Origin: Mycolicibacillus koreensis
GTDB lineage: Bacteria > Actinomycetota > Actinomycetes > Mycobacteriales > Mycobacteriaceae
Direction of reading: 5' to 3'
Length of the DNA stretch: 64,000 bases
NCBI RefSeq assembly: GCF_002104795.1
Contig: NZ_NCXO01000004.1
Location: 1 to 64,000 of the forward strand
The position numbers and the translations under genes were made by a program. Position 1 is the first letter of the stretch; each line of letters opens with the position of its first letter. Positions 63,133-64,000 of the stretch are shown here, piece after piece. The notes under the pieces are model-generated. The model did no database searches and was not told the origin of the DNA. It saw only the letters and a list, made by a program, of their open reading frames with translations.

Positions 63133-64000
63133 TCACACCCCCAGGCTGCGGCCGATGATCTCCTTCATGACCTCGGTGGTGCCCCCGTAGATGGTCTGCA
63201 CCCGCGCATCGAGGAACGCCCGGGCGATCGGGTATTCGCGCATGTAGCCGTAGCCGCCGTGCAGCTGCAGACACCGGTCGATCAGGTGCACCTGTTTCTC
63301 GGTGGCGTACCACTTGGCCATCGCGGCCTGCTCGACGGTGAGCGCCTCATCGAGGTGCAGCCGGATGAACTCGTCGACCATCATCCGCACCACGGTGGCC
63401 TCGGTGGCCAACTCGGCCAGCAGGAACCGGCTGTTCTGGAAGCTGCCGATCGGCTTGCCGAACGCCTTGCGCTCCTTGGTGTAGGCCAGGGTCTCCTCGA
63501 GCACCTTCTCCATCGCGGCGGCGGCCATGATCGCGATCGAGATGCGCTCCTGGGGCAGGTTCTGCATCAGGTAGATGAAGCCCATGCCCTCCTCGCCGAG
63601 CAGGTTCTCCGCCGGAACCTTGACGTCGGTGAACGACAGCTCCGCGGTGTCCTGGGCGTCCAGGCCGATCTTGTCGAGGTGGCGGCCCCGCTCGAAGCCC
63701 TCCATCCCGCGTTCCACCACGAGCAGGGAGAACCCCTGCGCGCCCTTGTCGGGATCGGTCTGGGCGACCACGATGACCAAATCGGAGTGGATGCCGTTGG
63801 TGATGAAGGTCTTCGAGCCGTTGAGGATGTAGTGGTCACCGTCTTTGACCGCGCGGGTCTTGATGCCCTGCAGGTCGCTGCCGGTGCCCGGCTCGGTCAT
63901 CGCGATCGCGGTGATCAGCTCACCGGTGCAGAATTTCGGCAGCCAGCGCTGCTTTTGTTCCTCGGTGGCCAGGCGCAGCAGGTAGGGCGCCACCACGTCG
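63133..64000 (-). CDS. fadE20: acyl-CoA dehydrogenase (FadE20-like), 5' part beyond the window
   Basis: The last 289 codons are present; the N-terminal helical domain is cut by the window edge. FAD/acyl-CoA motifs ITAIAMTEPGTGSDLQGIKT, FITNGIHSDLVIVVAQTD, then AFGKPIGSFQNSRFLLAEL and C-terminal CLQLHGGYGYMREYPIARAF, VQTIYGGTTEVMKEIIGRSL with the catalytic-base Glu in GGTTEVMKE position. First step of beta-oxidation; position fits FadE20 (Rv2724c). Confidence 0.87.
   Translation of the reverse strand, partial: DVVAPYLLRLATEEQKQRWLPKFCTGELITAIAMTEPGTGSDLQGIKTRAVKDGDHYILNGSKTFITNGIHSDLVIVVAQTDPDKGAQGFSLLVVERGMEGFERGRHLDKIGLDAQDTAELSFTDVKVPAENLLGEEGMGFIYLMQNLPQERISIAIMAAAAMEKVLEETLAYTKERKAFGKPIGSFQNSRFLLAELATEATVVRMMVDEFIRLHLDEALTVEQAAMAKWYATEKQVHLIDRCLQLHGGYGYMREYPIARAFLDARVQTIYGGTTEVMKEIIGRSLGV

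Overview
The window is high-GC actinobacterial DNA from a mycobacterium (Mycobacteriaceae). From about 19.6 kb to the right edge the gene order follows the Mycobacterium tuberculosis Rv2670c-Rv2724c block: zapE, ribD-like, Rv2672-like hydrolase, aftC, msrB, chdC, hemY, hemE, Rv2680/81, dxs, Rv2683/84, Rv2689c/90c, trkA/trkB, dut, cei, suhB, ppgK, sigA, sigB, ideR, nrdR, chiZ, lexA, an LGFP protein and fadE20. The left 16.4 kb is mobile DNA, and the 16.6-19.6 kb stretch carries secreted or surface proteins.

Left mobile region. A phiRv2-like integrative element (prophage relic) runs leftward from a tyrosine integrase (15167-16294): excisionase-like HTH protein, replication/HTH protein, DUF2742 protein, P-loop ATPase with a zinc ribbon, SAM methyltransferase, three very small proteins, a 126-aa protein and an excisionase-type HTH protein. 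Almost every gene junction is a 4-bp ATGA/GTGA overlap, so this is one long operon. It is cut in two by a 10,011-bp Tn7-like transposon at 1739-11749. That transposon has matching ends (TGTCCGTTGTCA / TGTCCGTTGACA, 11 of 12 bases), a perfect 5-bp target duplication CCATC (1734-1738 and 11750-11754), and the full prototypic gene set tnsA-tnsB-tnsC-tniQ. Removing the transposon and one CCATC copy restores an intact 222-codon methyltransferase frame. The cargo is an mmpL-type RND transporter, a small DUF6188-like protein and a TetR regulator, with a strong palindromic operator candidate between them. Inside the transposon are an extra terminal-type end (6648-6696), a relic of the C-terminus of a second, diverged tniQ (2021-2140) and a frameshifted IS256-family relic (6722-6962). 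Together these suggest a composite history.

Core region. It holds envelope genes (PE-PPE-domain protein, MPT63-like secreted protein, aftC, cei, LGFP protein, an Rpf-type muralytic factor, chiZ), late coproporphyrin-dependent heme synthesis (hemE-hemY-chdC, translationally coupled), isoprenoid entry (dxs), potassium uptake control (trkA/trkB), the two group 1/2 sigma factors, iron regulation (ideR), SOS control (lexA with an SOS box), NrdR, and a succinyl-CoA:3-oxoacid CoA-transferase pair beside fadE20. Regulatory sites visible in the sequence include an ECF-type (SigE/SigH-like) promoter before sigB, a strong hairpin terminator after sigB, and LexA boxes between chiZ and lexA. No tRNA, rRNA or CRISPR array was seen.
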